A stretch of DNA of 64,000 nucleotides. Source: Echinostoma caproni. Lineage: Eukaryota > Platyhelminthes > Trematoda > Plagiorchiida > Echinostomatidae. This document shows positions 12,101-23,800 of the stretch, piece by piece (position 1 is the first letter of the stretch; each line of letters begins with the position of its first letter). The position numbers and the translations under genes are program-made. The notes beneath the pieces are model-generated. The model had not been told where the DNA came from. It made no database searches and saw only the letters and a program-made list of their open reading frames with translations. Location: positions 43,510 to 107,509 of the forward strand of contig UZAN01039585.1 of assembly GCA_900618425.1 (NCBI GenBank), given 5' to 3'.

Positions 12101-13409
12101 TCAATAAAAATTTTTGTATTACCGAATCAGCTGATGACAGTCGGCTTCTTTTGCATAACCATTACTTTTTACTTGGCGGTTATGAGCCGTCCGTATAGCT
12201 TGACGTACAGAAGAGACAATATCTTTAGTGACAGGTTGTCACAAAATACCACTGTGAACCTTTTTGTATTTCCAACCCCAATGATTATTGCAGTCTTGAT
12301 GGATTGGTGGAAAAAAACACTAAATGACTCATTTATATCCGTTCCTTTACTAATAATTAGTATGAGGTAAAATAAAAACAAACCTAACACGATTCATGCC
12401 GTGGAAAACTCCCCGAGTACACTGAATGAGCACTTATGGTGAACATGAAAACACGCTCAATAACTAAGCTACATGTTACAAAAGAAATACGATGTAGAGC
12501 ACATAAAAATAAAGAAAAAGGGACAACGTTTTACAGATGCTTGAATATGGAGATAATATCGTACCAATGATGGACGAACCAGGAGGAAATATACAAACGA
12601 TTCATGACAAATGTGCGCACACTTTTCCTGCGTTGCACATTAAAAATCACTCGGAGGGTCATTCCAGATGAATTACGAATAGGATTCCCTTAATATGAAA
12701 ACTCTTCGGTCAAATGTCTTCTACCAAGCCACATCTGGTTTATTGAGCTCCATTTTCTTGTGTTGTACAATCCTATGTTCATTGATTCTATTAAATTTTC
12801 GATTTGACCGATAGCTATTTACTCGCTTACTACCACTGTTATATCGCATTGTTGTACGTTGGGTCATATGAAGTTTCAGATAATTGGGTTTTCATCGACC
12901 AAGCGCCACCGAGTGGTAGCATCTTATAAGAAGAAAAATAAGTCAGAAGAAGATTGTTTTGAATAAAACATATTTATCTGGCACATCACTTTTCTAAAGG
13001 ATCACCAGTCAACCATGAGAAGAGAGAATTTAGTACAATGTTCTAGGTTTTTCAATAACAGTTTGTATTATAAATATTGCCCATCAAGTATTTTTTCCAC
13101 TTCTATTCCTAGGTGGAGTGTAATCAATGTTGTATGAACGACTGAAGAAATTGTGTTGATCAATTCACATCCTGAGTACAAGTAACAGAATGATTAGACA
13201 AGGGATTACGAATACCTAATGAACGTCAAAAACAATGAAACTGGTAGTGTGTATACGAGAAATGTTTTCTAGCCACTCATATACTGTTCATTATAAAAAT
13301 ACTGAAAGTCGGCTGTGATGTCGAATTTGGGGAGGCTAGACTCAACTGATCCCCAAAGACTTACACCGAATCACCGCCATGATTCTTCGGTGTATTCGCA
13401 TTCATATGA
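9131..13409. other. Non-coding stretch with one unassigned long ORF
   Basis: Apart from the open frame at 10524-11003, described separately, I see no coding or RNA feature. Frames are short, base composition is AT-rich, and no repeat from elsewhere in the window was recognised here. Confidence 0.5.
10524..11003 (+). CDS. Unassigned 159-aa open frame
   Basis: The frame starts at ATG 10524 (MGVVSKETELPM) and stops at 11003. It stays open upstream to at least 10485. The protein is Lys-rich in its first half, with KEKKKLMNPPGGAP and QQKQYKPGGEA, and has no signal peptide or membrane segment. Outside the transposons and the N run it is the longest open frame of the window, but an AT-rich 64-kb window could yield one such frame by chance. 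I recognise no family. It could be a retroelement gag remnant, an intron-poor gene or chance. Confidence 0.2.
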   Translation: MGVVSKETELPMLIDNSKFAIWTRSSLDPLTEQKTILDGRKLSFKKCNEKEKKKLMNPPGGAPFQQKQYKPGGEAATIINLTESNNVNQVVQYLFPILSPSKMKHVHKRFCFFGMKMIRSVTPFCAKYLTDIENEHTEGNSYIDLIFIDRTEFPIRISI

Positions 13410-13814
13410 CAGTTACTTGTGAGTAGTGGTGTGAGATAATGGATTATAGTAAGTTCGTTGGCAAATCAGCCCGCAACTTACATGGAAGACCTGACTTGAT
13501 GGACGGCTTTCGATTGGAGTTAACAGATTGTTATCTGCGTTTCCTTTCTTTGTTGTCGGGCCAAATGAATTGACTATCACTGAAGACGACACCTGAACAA
13601 ACTTTATTTGGCAACTTGGTTCAGCAATGATATTAGCTTTTTGGCACAGGGGAAACGCTCATGCCTTCCATGCAATGAGTCCGGAGTTTGAATCCCGGAC
13701 GGGATGGTGGATATGCACTACTGATGAGCTCTAATAAGAGCGAACTCGAGTTTAGTGCTTGAATGGATGAACTGAGGATTGTGCGTGAAAATGAAGTCCG
13801 AAGGATAGTCAGTT
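13410..13814 (+). repeat. Second copy of the 5.0-kb tRNA-like repeat
   Basis: The left end (CAGTTACTTGTGAGTAGTGG) matches 5016 onward. The right part, 13660-13814, matches 5195-5361: GGAGTTTGAATCCCGGACGG (B box), GGATATGCACTACTGATGAG, GAACTGAGGATTGTGCGTG and AAGTCCGAAGGATAGTCAG. About 190 bp between the two ends has no match in the 5.0-kb copy, and the inverted left arm is absent. This copy is probably closer to the original structure. Confidence 0.75.
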
Positions 13815-14700
13815 CAAAGCAATCTTTGGTGTACATTTGTCGCGAATCAATTACCCGAAACCGCAAAGTGGATTCGCGTTACCTAGCAGCAGTTTGATTG
13901 ATTTCTGTAATTACCAAAAGGAAAATATATTAAAAGGTGAGTATAGGGTTTTCTTCTGTCCGTGTTTATCATACTTAGGATCTAGAGAACTGCACTACAT
14001 TGTAGAAGATTAAATGCCTCAGGAAATTGCAGGTTGGAAGTTTATAACTCAGTGGATTTTTCATCTAGCTTTCATAGACCTCAACTAACCATCCCGCGAA
14101 TGGTAAATCAACCTCGTTGTGCGAGAAAACCAGCCAATGAGAGCAACCGTGATAGTTGCAAGTTTTCCGTTATTCATTCAGTTCCGATTAGTGTTCCGCT
14201 GTCCTTAGAGCCATGTGTCTACTGGTGCTATGGGTTTATATTCCAACAGACGAAAAACAAAGGGGACACCTCACACATACATATACTGTCAGATACCTCT
14301 AGAGGAAGAAACAGGAAAACTCTGTTTTGATCTTATCTAAACAAACAGAAAGTATTCCTGAATAGTACGATTGCGCCTCAATCAATGCATACAGGATAAT
14401 TTCACAAAATTAAATCGTTCCCTGACAGCGAAAATCTAAGAACCAGTAAGTTGCTCAGATTAGTGGGGACGTATTCACGCACGGGTAGAAGCCCGCTCAA
14501 TAAAAATTCCTCTGTGGCTCACATGATTTGACACAGTGACACTCACAAACTTCCCCCAACCCCAGGTCCTATCTCATCCAAACACCGTCATAGATATTTC
14601 CCGTGACCACCAAGTTCGGAACGAAAGACGTATATCAACTATCAGCAATGTGTCACTTAATACTGAAATCTACTGTGTATGCTTTTTAAAATGTCTTTCA

Positions 14701-14888
14701 ATTCTTTTTTTATTTATTGAATATGCAAATGTACAATCAACTTTTAGGAAGGGGGCTGAGACCATACAAAGATTCCCTGGGGAAGTTCAGATATGGAGTA
14801 GATGGGCAGTGGTGAAGCGTTTCGAACCCGGTGCAACGGTTCATAATTAGATGAGTTAACCTTTTGACCACCACCGCCCACCGAGACC
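14701..14888 (-). repeat. tRNA-derived SINE (type A), near full length
   Basis: The minus strand starts at a tRNA-like head (GGGCGGTGGTGG..., B box CGGGTTCGAAACGC, closing CCACTGCCC). It continues into a body and ends in an A-rich tail, which on the plus strand reads TTTTTTTATTTATTGAATAT. The body word AGGAAGGGG and the TTTATTGAATAT.CAAA tail are shared with 26850-27040, the criterion for calling one family. Pol III boxes are present, but activity is unknown. Confidence 0.7.
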
Positions 14889-15719
14889 ACTGGTATTATT
14901 TTTGTCCTCAACGACTGTTTGGCTCCTTGAACCATTCGAGGTACGAATTCCGTCATGAAAGTTCAATGTAGCAAGGTGATTCTGTTTCTACAGCTTTTTA
15001 ATTTAGAAACGATAGAATAAATAGTGAGTAATTTTACTTTACCTTACTCTTCAAGTAAGCTATCTAAATTCCAGGGATTCAATGAACTTAAGATCCCGAG
15101 GCTCATCGGAAGGGGTGAGAGCCTCGAAACATCGGGTAACTTGGGCCTGGAGTGAATTGAAGTGCAATTGTAAGTGGATCGAAAACGCTATCACACAACG
15201 AGTCATATTGTGTGTGCTTAGTTTGCATCATAAACTTACACAATCGCTTAGGTATACGTTTCTTTACTAGAGTTTCAAGACGTTTGTCTGTCTACCCAAT
15301 GAATCTCACTGCATTCATAAATGACCTTTTTTGAAAGATCATTATAGCTTTGTGATTGATAGAACAGATACGACCACCCACAAATGCAACACGCCTGACA
15401 GTTCAACTATTCTACAAACTGTCTTCTAGTAGATTTATTTGTATCCGGTACCCGCTGTAAAACCAGTCAGTGTAGCAAAGCTTATTTTCCAGGATGACAA
15501 ACTTAATACATGAACAGAAAATTATCTCCAGTGAAGAAGTTCGGGTAGTTATTCCAGTAGTAGATGGATTTTTCTAATAAATGACAGCTTTACTTTGATT
15601 GGGACGGTTGTCCAAATCTGGCGGGCACTGTCAAAACGAGTTCAGACTGCCTTTCTTTCTTCTTCCGAACGTTAGGGTTGTCCTAATTTGCACTATTGTC
15701 AGCAAGTGATCCCATAATC

Positions 15720-15752
<33 letters not shown>

Positions 15753-15762
15753 CATATACAGG
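15720..15762. repeat. TA microsatellite
   Basis: About 11 TA units are followed by TATGTATGTATGCATATA. It directly precedes the first arm of the direct repeat at 15757. Confidence 0.9.
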
Positions 15763-16352
15763 TGTTGATCAAATTCGTGCAACTTCATTCTCATTTTGGA
15801 AATGCATTTTAGTTTGCAGCATCATGCATGTATATCGATAGCTACGGGTAGGTTGCATTTATTCCTGACTTTATCTCCCACTTAGTAATTTTCTATCAAC
15901 GCTTGAATTTGCGTGAACTTGAGTGTAGCAATAACATTTTTAGTATTTCGAAAGTTGCAGCTCAGATTTCGAAAATATGTTTTGCAAAGCAGCGGGGAAA
16001 TTCATTCTTTCTACTGAATGATTACTTTTTCCTAAAAAGGTTTATCAAGTTGAAGACATATTCTAAACAACGTATATCTTTTCAGTCAGTGCACAGTAAA
16101 TAAGCAAATTAATGAAAATTTACTAGCCTAAACAAGTTGATAAACTGTTCGGCTACAAATTACTCACGTCTTATCCCCAATACTGAAAGAACTGAAAATA
16201 TATTCCAAGAAACGTACAGGTTGATCTTCGAAAGTTGACCTTGACGTGTGCGGCTCGTTGAATAAGTGCCTTTTAGTGTAACCATACCCGAACCGGATGA
16301 AACATTCCAGAGTTTTTGGCATATACAGGTATTGACCTAACTCGTGCAACAT
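15757..16352. repeat. Pair of about 30-bp direct repeats
   Basis: The words ATACAGGTGTTGATCAAATT plus CGTGCAAC (from about 15757) recur as ATACAGGTATTGACCTAACT plus CGTGCAAC (from about 16322) in the same orientation, about 565 bp apart. The start TATACAGGT resembles the ends of Tc1/mariner elements inserted at TA. The arms are direct rather than inverted and no transposase is seen between them, so the nature is open. Confidence 0.4.
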
Positions 16353-16899
16353 CCTAGTTTTCATTACATTTGTTCCTCTCAATTCTTTATTCTTCCAGCC
16401 TCATTCACGGGATTGAATATGATATTGCCCCACATCAGATGCAACATATCTGATATAATATCCACTTGTGTCACTGCTTCTGTTAGCCACATGCCATTAA
16501 AATGTACAATTTCGCGCTTTCAACGATTTTTGCAAATACATCAGGTGTAAGATAAGAAGGTCACAGTAGAAAACGTAACTGTAATTTATTTATTAAAATG
16601 ACTCATAGAATTTATACAGGTATTGCACTTTCATGTCGTCCATGTGCCATTTGCTCCTCTTCAATTTTTGAGCACTGGAGGCAGTCTCTTTAGGATGGAA
16701 TCCATCAAGTTAACTGCCAAACAGAATTTGCAAGTTTCATCTAATACACCGCACACTTTTACCACTGGCGACCAATGGCAAGGTAGCTAACTTATCTCTG
16801 TTTCTGATAGAGGGAAAAGTTTCCGGTTAAATTAAAATCCTAGCTGCTGTTGAATAGTCAAATTGGTGGACTAACGGGACCTATGTGAGCTAGTCTCCT

Positions 16900-17468
16900 G
16901 GTCAGGGTTTTCATACCCTCATGCCAGGTCCTAACTTGACTGCCCTTCATTTTTCCTAACCGCTACCTGCCTGTCCAAGCATCACTCGCCGTGACAACCT
17001 ATCCGGTGACATGCGTAGCACATGTCCCAACCAGCGTAATCTATGGAGGTCGATCACTTGTTCCAGTGGACGACCGCGACTGTCTAAAACTCTACGCCTA
17101 ACCTCAGCATTGCTTGTCCGATTTCCCCACTAGACTCGTGCAGTGCTACGTAGACAGCGGTGTTCGAACATCGACAGTCTATTTTTATCCTGTTCCCGTA
17201 ATGTCCAAGACTCTGCGCCGTAAATCAGAACTGGCCAAACTGCTGCAGCATATACTCAACCTTTCACAGACAACCGGATGTCGCGACAGCACCACAGATG
17301 TCTCAAGTTGGCAAATTTCAACCAAGCTTTCTGTATGCGCGCGAACACTTCATCTGTGATGCTTCCGCCAGGTGAGGTATAGCTGGACAAGTAGCAAAAC
17401 CTTTCTACTTTCTCTACAACTTCCCCAGTTAGGGTGAGACTGGGTGCTGGATCAACCCAATATTGTAG
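16900..17468 (-). pseudogene. RTE-like RT, C-terminal region
   Basis: The minus strand gives PSLTLTGEVVEKVERFCYLS, SITDEVFARIQKAWLKFANL-RHLW, RDIRLSVKG, then after a frameshift near 17,258 AVWPVLIYGAESWTL, FEHRCLRS, SNAEVRRRVLD and DLHRLRWLGHVLRMSPDRLS. These are the post-palm and thumb motifs of trematode and insect RTE/CR1-like ORFs. Stops occur in the last third. The end of homology near 16,900 is where I place the 3' coding boundary. Confidence 0.85.
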
Positions 17469-18199
17469 NNNNNNNNNNNNNNNNNNNNNNNNNNNNNNNN
17501 NNNNNNNNNNNNNNNNNNNNNNNNNNNNNNNNNNNNNNNNNNNNNNNNNNNNNNNNNNNNNNNNNNNNNNNNNNNNNNNNNNNNNNNNNNNNNNNNNNNN
17601 NNNNNNNNNNNNNNNNNNNNNNNNNNNNNNNNNNNNNNNNNNNNNNNNNNNNNNNNNNNNNNNNNNNNNNNNNNNNNNNNNNNNNNNNNNNNNNNNNNNN
17701 NNNNNNNNNNNNNNNNNNNNNNNNNNNNNNNNNNNNNNNNNNNNNNNNNNNNNNNNNNNNNNNNNNNNNNNNNNNNNNNNNNNNNNNNNNNNNNNNNNNN
17801 NNNNNNNNNNNNNNNNNNNNNNNNNNNNNNNNNNNNNNNNNNNNNNNNNNNNNNNNNNNNNNNNNNNNNNNNNNNNNNNNNNNNNNNNNNNNNNNNNNNN
17901 NNNNNNNNNNNNNNNNNNNNNNNNNNNNNNNNNNNNNNNNNNNNNNNNNNNNNNNNNNNNNNNNNNNNNNNNNNNNNNNNNNNNNNNNNNNNNNNNNNNN
18001 NNNNNNNNNNNNNNNNNNNNNNNNNNNNNNNNNNNNNNNNNNNNNNNNNNNNNNNNNNNNNNNNNNNNNNNNNNNNNNNNNNNNNNNNNNNNNNNNNNNN
18101 NNNNNNNNNNNNNNNNNNNNNNNNNNNNNNNNNNNNNNNNNNNNNNNNNNNNNNNNNNNNNNNNNNNNNNNNNNNNNNNNNNNNNNNNNNNNNNNNNNN
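17469..18199. other. Assembly gap (731 N)
   Basis: All bases are N. Flanking reverse transcriptase halves on the same strand show that the missing part belongs to the RTE-like element, including the YADD/FADD catalytic box. The flanks are in different frames, so the true gap length or a frameshift is unresolved. Long open frames spanning the Ns are artefacts. Confidence 0.95.
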
Positions 18200-18717
18200 G
18201 CGAGAAGTTTAGAGGCAATGTTGATTAAACTAATTCCTCTGTGGTTTTCATAGGAGGATCTGTCACCTTTCTTGTAGATCGGTATGATCACCGATTCACA
18301 CCATTCAGTTGGAACCTGTTCCTTTTCCCACACTGAGCCCAGGAGTTTTGTTAACTCCAAAACAAATGTTAGACCTCCATCCTTAAAAACGGATGGGCAC
18401 AGTCCGTCGGGGCCGGAAGCTTTATACCTTTTGAGATAGCTTATTCCTCGAGTAATCTCTATCTCGGATGGAGGACTGATGTCAACTGGCAGTATTTGCA
18501 CAGTTGAATCGGATGTAGGGAGGTCTATTGCTGACGAGCTCCAGCTGAACTGAGCCTTAAAATGTTCCGGCAATCGATCTAGACGGCGTTGCTGAATAAG
18601 GAGCAGCGTACCTTCGAACTCCTTAATTAACTCACTTAAGCCTACTTTTCTTGGACCTGTACTCCTTATTAATCGAAAAACATTGTGACTATTACCTATA
18701 GCCGCAGCCTTTTCCAT
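18200..18717 (-). pseudogene. RTE-like reverse transcriptase, N-terminal half
   Basis: An uninterrupted frame from ATG 18717 runs into the N run. It reads EKAAAIGNSHNVFRLIRSTG, RGISYLKRYKASGPDGLCPS and CESVIIPIYKKGDRSSYENH-RGISL, the fingers of RTE-type RT. The ATG is not a true start: the preceding codons (DREKWWVAKCR) belong to the same ORF and are cut off by a TAG at 18718-18720, where related elements usually have a sense codon before ME. The catalytic box would lie within the gap. Confidence 0.85.
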
Positions 18718-18899
18718 CTATCTACACTTTGCTACCCACCACTTCTCGCGATCATTCCTCAAACTCTTGATGAGCCGGCGTTTAAGGGATTTGCGCGCTT
18801 TGTCGTAGTTTGAATCCGAAGGAATGGCTTTGCAAGCGTCCAGCAGGGCAACCTACGTCCGGGAGATCCGTCGATTTTATTTGATCGTGAGTCAGAATT

Positions 18900-19860
18900 T
18901 GCTGTGGTTTCGATTGACACTTTGATCGCTTCCTTGATTGCCGTCCAGTGCTCACTGAATCCTCCAGCTGATGGTTGTGCTGAGAGGCGATCTGATAGTT
19001 CCGCTTCGAAGGCCGGTTTGCAACCATTGCTGACATTGTGTCTTGGGCATCCGTTTTCGTTGGCTTTTCTGCGTTTGTTTACTAGGCGAAGGGAGAATCT
19101 CGCTAGTAGAAGAGTATGGTTCGTGTCCACGGTTGTTGACCAGTAGGGGCGGCAGTCTTCAATGGATTCTCGCCAGAGCTGGCTCATGGCAATGTGGTCG
19201 ATTTGAGTCCAGCGCTTTGAGGCGGTAGACGGTCCCCATGCGTTTTTTTGTGTGAGAAGTTCGTGCTTGACAGAAACAGTCCGTGGTCGGCACAAAGTTG
19301 GAGTAGGCGTTCTTCGTTGTCAGTCCTGTTAGCTGGGATTGCATGTAAACCTCCCAGTAGCCTCTCTGATTCGTCGAGGGATCCCACTTCAGCATTGAAT
19401 TCTCCAGCGACCACCACGATGTCTGTTGACTGAGCGCTTCGGAGCAGTTGAGAGAGGTCCTTGTAGAATTCATCCTTCACTTCTGGCGAACTGCAGTCTG
19501 AAGGTGCATAGGCGGATACGCCAAATAAACATCAAAGTTTCGTTCTGTAGCTGGTAACTCGTACTGAACCATCCAGACATATGGCGCAAAGTCGGCTGTT
19601 AACCGGGATCCAATCGAGAAATGAACGCTAAGACACTTAGCGCAGTCCCAACGCCAACAACACCGCGAGCTTCGGATGTCGAATCGCCTGACACACGGAG
19701 AGTGAAGCGTGAGGATGAGGTTGTATATGGAGAACGCAAGAAGTTGATTGAAGTAGGGTCTTGTATGCGTGTTTTGGAGACACAGCATACATCTAAATGG
19801 AAGGTTTCAAGGGTTCTAGCTAAGGCGGCTTGTTGACCAATCTGATGGTGTGCGGACAAT
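18900..19860 (-). pseudogene. RTE-like AP endonuclease domain, frameshifted
   Basis: The domain runs through three frames. 19859-19599 gives QIGQQAALARTLETFHLDV and CCVSKTRIQDP (the usual SETRIQD Glu is replaced by Lys). 19480-19184 gives STDIVVVAGEFNAEVGS (GDFN box, Asp to Glu) and NRTDNEERLLQLCADHGLFL. 19295-18759 gives RWTQIDHIAMS and DTNHTLLLARF, the SDH box with its catalytic His. At least two frame changes are needed, so no functional nuclease is made. Confidence 0.8.
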
Positions 19861-20810
19861 AAATGCGGCTAACTGGAAAGGAGATTTTTTTCAAAAACCT
19901 GATAGCCTCTGAGTGGTTGGTCTCATTAGTTGAACACTGAGTGGTATCCGATGGGTGGCGCATACAGGATGCATCTCCTAAGGTATGGGAATGAGAAGAA
20001 GAAATAGACAGTTGAGAAAGACGGTTCTCCAAATGGGTACCTAAGACTTTTAGGCACAGCATACTTCGCGGTTGCCAACACCGACGAAGGGGTTTTTCTT
20101 TGGGAACCGTGACCGGAGCCTTTGACTCAGAATTCTGATCCGCAAGGCAGTGGGGCGTAAATCGAACGCCGGAGCGTGATCGAAGCACCCATGTGGGAGG
20201 TTCTAGAGACCTATCAAGCAAGGCCTTTGAATTTCGGTTAAGTTTGTTGTTCTCTGGTGCGTTGAATGTCGGTCCACTTTTCGGGATCGTCCCTTAGCCT
20301 CATGCACCCAATGAGAAAAGTGGACGTGGAAGGGGCAGCACCTTATTGGCTGGGGGCTGCCCAGCTTGGGCGGGCGGTAGCTGTCCAATGAAGTGTGAAG
20401 AATTCTCCCATTGTCGAGAGGAAGCTCCAGGTAACCTGCTCGTACGTCCATCTAAGGGTTTTTTTTGACCGGTAAACGGCCCCTCACCGGGTTTATTCAC
20501 TTGAGTGACCTCTCCAGGGGCGGGTGTGGATAGAAAAGGAAGGTAGTAAGTGCCCAAGTAGCTGGCCTTGTGAGATTGATCTTCTTTGGGCTTCTACCCG
20601 TTGAACTTTCAGGCATGATTGGATCTGCGGCTGAGGAGCCATCCTTTATAGCTCGCAGGGTCATTGAGACACTTAAACCATCACACTACGCCAAGGAGCA
20701 GTCTCGTCGTTATGAGTGCCCATAAATGTCAGTGCTTCAGGCAGCTGACATGAATCAGAACGACAATCGAACATCAGGTCCGTTCTGATCGAACACGTGT
20801 ACAGAATGGC
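19861..20810 (-). mobile_element. RTE-like element, 5' segment
   Basis: This part is GC-richer than its surroundings and keeps open minus-strand frames (20221-19820 and 20557-20300) with basic, Pro/Ser-rich translations such as PTWVLRSRSGVRFTPHC and QLPPAQAGQPPANK. It directly precedes the endonuclease, so it is most likely the 5' untranslated region and ORF start of the RTE-like element. No family function can be assigned. The 5' end near 20,810 is set by the return to AT-rich sequence. Confidence 0.5.
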
Positions 20811-23800
20811 ACCGTATAGAAAATCAGATATTTCTGAATGTCCTATTCAATAAAACCCGTAGTTTTTTTGACCCAAGGTTTTACTGAAAGCTATCCGCAT
20901 AGCCTGGTCCATACTCTTCTTGGTACAACTTATCATTCAGTTTAGTTTCACAAAATGTTTCTTACCATCTTCTATGTCAAGCGCAATTCCGCATGTTGGC
21001 ACTGAATGGAACAGCTACCTGTTTTAGACAGTGAACTAACATAGCACCGTTGCATTCTAAAATGAGCAGGAATGGAATATAACTATGCTTCTTACTAAAT
21101 TTATATCTTTCCGTATTAAAGGCACATCGAGCACACCTGCAACGCGTTGAAACTACGCTTCCAAACGCGATTATTGTTACTAGCACGTTCTGAGCATATC
21201 TCTGTTAAAGGGTTCAATTCCCTTATGTAGTAGTTCGCGTCATCACATATGTATAAATGTAGTTTATATCATATTGAAGAAAAAATTATTTGAAGATGAT
21301 ACCTTCTGAATTAACAGAAAAGTGGTCTGCTATAATACACAAAACGGGACCAAGTAGTCAAGCTATCTGTCGCTCGCGCATACAAGCACACACGCACACG
21401 AACAGACACACACACATATATATATATATGCTCATGCAGATAAAAGTGAATTTAAAAGCAGGAGATTTGCGTACTCTGAGACACGTGAGCATCGTGTACC
21501 TTGTCGTGGTAAATAACTACAGGCTTCGCAAAAACTGGCTTGGTGTGTGTATCTTTTATGTGACTAACACAGTCAGACACCAGAACCACACAATCAACTG
21601 TGTGCTAGCAATAGAAGCGCCTTCTGTTGTTTGGTGTACCGTGTTGTAAGGCACTGCTGGTCCTACTTGCATTCATTCTCGTGAGTTGGCGGAATAGTGA
21701 AGCTCATACTGGGAACTATATTGTACGCTGTGATTAATACACACACACGTATATAAATTCCTGAATGAAAAAAATCTGTGAGACCTGGACACATCCGTCG
21801 AAGAAATCGTTAATTTTGGTAAGTCGCTGAGCACCACCATTGACATATTTGTATATCGATTGAATGACTGTGAAATTGCAGTGTTATTATCGTATCAAAT
21901 TAAAGAGATGATACAAAACAATGAAACATTGAATTATCGCTAGGTTCCTACCAGTATAACATAGCACGCATATACATTATACACATCCATGTAGAATTTA
22001 CAGATCTATTTGAGACTTTCTAGATATTTTACGAATTGTTTAATGCCGAAAAATCTAATAATGCGTGTTAAGATAATGCTCCCAAGTGCTGTCTACAGAA
22101 AAATGATGCAGGATTTTCCTGGAAAACCGTTGAGAAGTATAGGCGTTTAAATGAGAATAGTCGATCAATTGATACACTTCATGTATTTGTTTGCAAAAAG
22201 AACACAGCTAAGTTAGACATGGCGAGGTACATCATCTTAAGAAGTAATCAATTTTCTAGAACTAACATTAAGTGGCAGTTGGAAACAGAAGTTCCGCGAT
22301 ATATGTTTTAGGCCTTCGCGTATTTTTATTGGTGTTGATTACGTATCCACCGACAATACTGTAATGAAAATTTTCCAAATAAGCTGATCTCACTGGCAAC
22401 AAAACCGTGTAACTGAGTCTTTCATTTTGGCTTCAATTATTTAAAACAACACACTACTCACACAAAGACGACTAAAAAAAAGAAAATCGTATCCATAATT
22501 GTCACCATAAAACAAGTTTTAGGAAACTGATTATCATATATCATAATGCGTCAAATAACCACAACTACTTGAGGGTTTGTTAGGGGTGAGCTGAAACGAC
22601 AATTCTTGAATATTTTTACTGCTGGTAAACCTCACAGAACAACCACTTGTTTGTATGTTTCAAGACCAGGGGTTAATCTGTACACATCAAAAAAATGTAT
22701 GAGGGAACGATAATGTATAAAGGGGATAATGCTAATTTGTCTATCAGTCCAGATCACACACACGTTCAATTAAACAACAAAGCACTCAAGATCGTTTCCA
22801 ACGATTGTTATTTGAACAAACACAAAACAAAACAAATGTTCGGTGCTCAAGTTGACTGATCTGGTATTGCATTATCTATTGACATTTATTCACAATGCGC
22901 CCTTAGCTACGAGAAGAGTTCAGCATTGTGGTAGAGCGCGCTTTGTTATGACAAACAATATTAAACGCGCACAACACAGAGAAAGTCATGGGACACAGTT
23001 CTTTCCGAGTTTAGGGTTACAGGAATCATATCTGAATCAGCGTTGGTTGTGGCTTGCTTACCTCTTATTTACTTCCGTGGGAACCAATTAGATGATATGA
23101 AAATGCTAAATTAAGAAGAACTTGTGCCAGCCAGTGTCGGTAACTGATTACCTTGTGGGTAAGGGGTAAAAATACATCTTTGCCGAAAGAGAGAATGTGA
23201 ATTCACTTTACCAGTTATCAAGGGAGGGGAGAGTTCGTTGCCACGCCCAAAAGTACACTTGTTTAATTAGCCATCATTGTTATTATTTATTTGATTATTC
23301 ATATTGCATAACCTTGAAAAATCTGTGATAGGTTCTCCTTCATGCATCAAAGCATGTTTTCGATTTGAATGGTGGTTGTTAGTCGCTTTCCACTAAAATG
23401 CCCAAGGCTGTTGATCACATACTAAAGATGCCTTTGTTAACCAGGAGGCCACTATACACTAAATTGGTAGGATAGAAGAAACTTGCAGACTTTTGGTTGG
23501 AATACGCAGTGGATAAAGTAACAGAGTGACTGTTGGTCAATTTAGTAGGAAAATCTTGATGTGATTTTACGAAATTCTGATTACCATAATTTCAATGACC
23601 AATCAGTTCGATCTAGTTATAACTGGATCAATTTTGTTATAAACCTGGTCAGGTAAACATGTAATAACACAGAGCATCAATATTTTAAGCATGTACGGCA
23701 AACCCAAGAAAAATCTTGGTTTATAAGTTGAAACTTTCTGAATCCAAACTTGTTTTGGTTATATATTTCAAAATGGCCCACGCTGAATCTCCAAAGTTCT

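Larger units (their letters stand above)
16880..20810 (-). mobile_element. RTE-like non-LTR retrotransposon, broken and gapped
   Basis: Read right to left there is a 5' segment (20,810-19,861), an AP endonuclease (19,860-18,900), a linker and RT N-terminus (18,900-18,200), a 731-base N run, and the RT C-terminal region (17,468-16,900). Motifs are as expected for RTE-clade elements: LDVCCVSKTRIQDP, VVVAGEFNAEVGS, RWTQIDHIAMS, YKASGPDGLCPSVFKDGG, EKVERFCYLSSY and DLHRLRWLGHVLRM. Frameshifts and stops make it defective, but divergence is lower than in the CR1 copy, so the insertion looks younger. The outer ends are estimates. Confidence 0.85.

Noticed and set aside
15075..15169. Block DSMNLRSRGSSEG between CCAG and GTAAGT
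   Set aside because: Splice signals are fair, but three alternative donors are equally likely, the phases do not match anything nearby, and no partner exon is visible.
17256..18717. Open frames of 264-421 codons on both strands across 17.3-18.7 kb
   Set aside because: They are held open only by the N run. The real content is the two halves of the RTE reverse transcriptase on the minus strand.
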